From contig OZ024784.1 in NCBI GenBank assembly GCA_964017065.1, forward strand, positions 2,602,598-2,666,597: a stretch of DNA of 64,000 nt, read 5' to 3'. Positions 62,687-64,000 of this stretch are shown in pieces. Positions within the stretch are counted from its first letter, which is position 1; each line of letters starts with the position of its first letter. A program made the translations under genes and the position numbers. Under the pieces are notes generated by a model. It made no database searches and was not told where the DNA came from. It saw only the letters and a list, made by a program, of their open reading frames with translations. This DNA comes from Haliclona indistincta. Taxonomy: Eukaryota > Porifera > Demospongiae > Haplosclerida > Chalinidae.

Positions 62687-63963
62687 TCAGTCAACAAGAT
62701 GATCAGGCAAGAGCCCTTGCTCGCATCTTTTCCACATCTTGAAAAGCAACTTTTCAAGATCATGTGTGTATTGCTGTGTATTGAAGAGCGGAGCCTTCAA
62801 TCGTGCTTCACCTATCCTTGTCTTGAGTGTCTTCAACCTGATTGAGAGAAAGAAGAAAGTGAAAGAGTAATAATATGAAAGCGATCATAGAGAATAACTA
62901 AGAAGGAAAGAAGAGAGAAGTAGAAATAATAACAGAATGTTGCTTACTCAGTTGGATTTTTCCCAAGTCTAACAGCAATGTCTTCATACTCTTGTCGTGT
63001 GGAAGCCACTAGCTCAGGGAACCCTAGTGAGCATAACTGCGATGCAGCTACTCTTGAGGCCAGTGTTTCAAGTGGAAGAGTGAGTACAGGTGTCCCTGCC
63101 CATAGCACATCCATCCCTGTTGTGTGCCCATTACAGAGAGGAGTATCAAGACAAAGATCAGCAAGACGCCCTCTTCGAACGTGTTCCTCTTTAGGGGCAA
63201 CAGGTGAAAAAATGATGCGATTTTGTGCAACTCCGAGCTTCTGAGCTGTAGCAATGAGATTAGGCTCTCCTACTGCTGGAAATCGAAGGAGCCAAAGAAT
63301 TCCATTGGGCACACGCTTGAGAATGTTGGCCCATGATTCAAGTGTGGCTGGGTCAATCTTGTATAATTGGTTAAAGTTGCAGTATACGATAGCATTTTCT
63401 GGCAGCCCATACTGTGATCGAGCAGTGTAGGGGACGTCGGTAGGCATAGTAAGAGGAGGCTCTGGAACAGACAATGGTGATTGTATCTGATGCAATGCAG
63501 CTCGTATCTTCTGTAGTGCTTGCTGTGTGTGCTGTAGTTGCTGTATTGCTATAGGATTACTAGGCTGCTGTTGGAGAGTAAGCAGAGACATCTGCTGTTG
63601 GTGAAGTAGAAGTGTTTTCTGTTGCTGCAATGCTGTTTGTTGAGTAGGACTAGGTTGAGGTGTCTGAGGGTGAGATGACGATGAAGCAAGTGGATATGTG
63701 GGCTTCAGGAGTTTTCCATTTATGACCGTGACACCCGATTGAGAGTCAATGGCACGAAGAGCATTGGGGTCAGTTGTACCAGGCGAAGGATAGAGCAGGT
63801 GAGGAAACATATAGCGATGGTCTCCAACAAAGAAAGTGTGCGGCATGTATGCTAGTTTCTCGGAGTACTGGTCAGCAAGATGTATTGGTGAGGTGACACG
63901 GTCTGTGATGATATAATCCATATAGCTAGCCCCACTGGTGCCTGGATAACCTAGCCACATTAC
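62687..63963 (-). CDS. OGT: O-GlcNAc transferase (OGT), C-terminal catalytic part
   Basis: Transfers GlcNAc from UDP-GlcNAc to Ser/Thr of nuclear and cytoplasmic proteins. Two 3' exons are seen (63963-62948, 62837-62687); the N-terminal tetratricopeptide repeats lie beyond the window. [82 protein letters not shown] and [16 protein letters not shown] match the GT41 catalytic domain almost residue for residue, including the UDP-binding lysine and the HTTG loop. The intervening domain between the two Rossmann lobes is replaced by a Ser/Pro and poly-Gln-rich stretch (nt ~63480-63710) unlike the folded vertebrate insert. The C terminus is shorter than human, ending LLPDHLVD. Confidence 0.93.
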
Positions 63964-64000
63964 CTGAGGGAAGAGGTAAGGACATCAGGTCAGCCCCTCA
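63964..64000 (-). other. OGT intron running off the window
   Basis: CTCAG acceptor directly upstream (minus strand) of the exon starting at 63963. The remaining 37 bases are intronic and upstream exons are outside the window. Confidence 0.7.

Overview
This is eukaryotic nuclear DNA from an animal, most likely a sponge. Genes are dense, with many introns of about 50-200 bp and GT-AG sites. AATAAA signals and tRNA-derived SINEs are present. The gene set is metazoan: an AF4/FMR2 family protein, a Mastermind-like candidate, an ARHGAP6-like RhoGAP, DDIAS, ABHD18 and OGT. Sponge is an inference from compactness and gene style; I saw no diagnostic marker. Exon models were built by hand by matching splice sites and reading phase to family alignments from memory.

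Layout. 1.3-10.3 kb (+): AF4/FMR2 (AFF) super-elongation-complex scaffold, 23 exons. 10.8-15.5 (+): Mastermind-like candidate. 15.8-19.3 (-): PCF11. 19.7-20.8 (+): Rab30-like GTPase. 21.0-22.2 (+): dead DDIAS copy. 22355-22554: a gap of exactly 200 N. 22.56-23.73: a piece of a Bacteroidota-like bacterial operon. 23.73-29.74: a near-exact second copy of 16.34-22.35, best read as two overlapping contigs left unmerged. 30.7-32.4 (+): intact DDIAS. 32.45-36.5 (-): a fusion of a class V aminotransferase (cysteine-desulfurase-like) with a TtcA-like tRNA thiolase. 36.8-43.25 (-): RhoGAP. 43.5-44.5 (+): Maf-type nucleotide pyrophosphatase. 44.6-54.35 (-): three tandem genes, each fusing an FAD aromatic monooxygenase to an RTN4IP1-like NADPH oxidoreductase. 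54.5-60.2 (+): ATP10-type P4-ATPase. 60.3-62.3 (-): ABHD18. 62.7-64.0 (-): C-terminal part of O-GlcNAc transferase.

How genes work together. AFF and PCF11 act at opposite ends of RNA polymerase II transcription (elongation and 3' end formation/termination), and the Mastermind candidate would be a Notch co-activator. These are unrelated neighbours rather than an operon. Head-to-head pairs share short intergenic promoters (PCF11/Rab, RhoGAP/Maf, monooxygenase fusion/P4-ATPase). Tail-to-tail pairs have nearly touching 3' ends (Mastermind-like/PCF11, DDIAS/thiolase fusion, Maf/monooxygenase fusion, ATPase/ABHD18).

Most novel items: the two enzyme fusions, the Mastermind candidate, and the reciprocal decay of a tandem Rab30-DDIAS duplication. 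The 22.3-23.7 kb region should be treated as an assembly problem before any claim of horizontal transfer.
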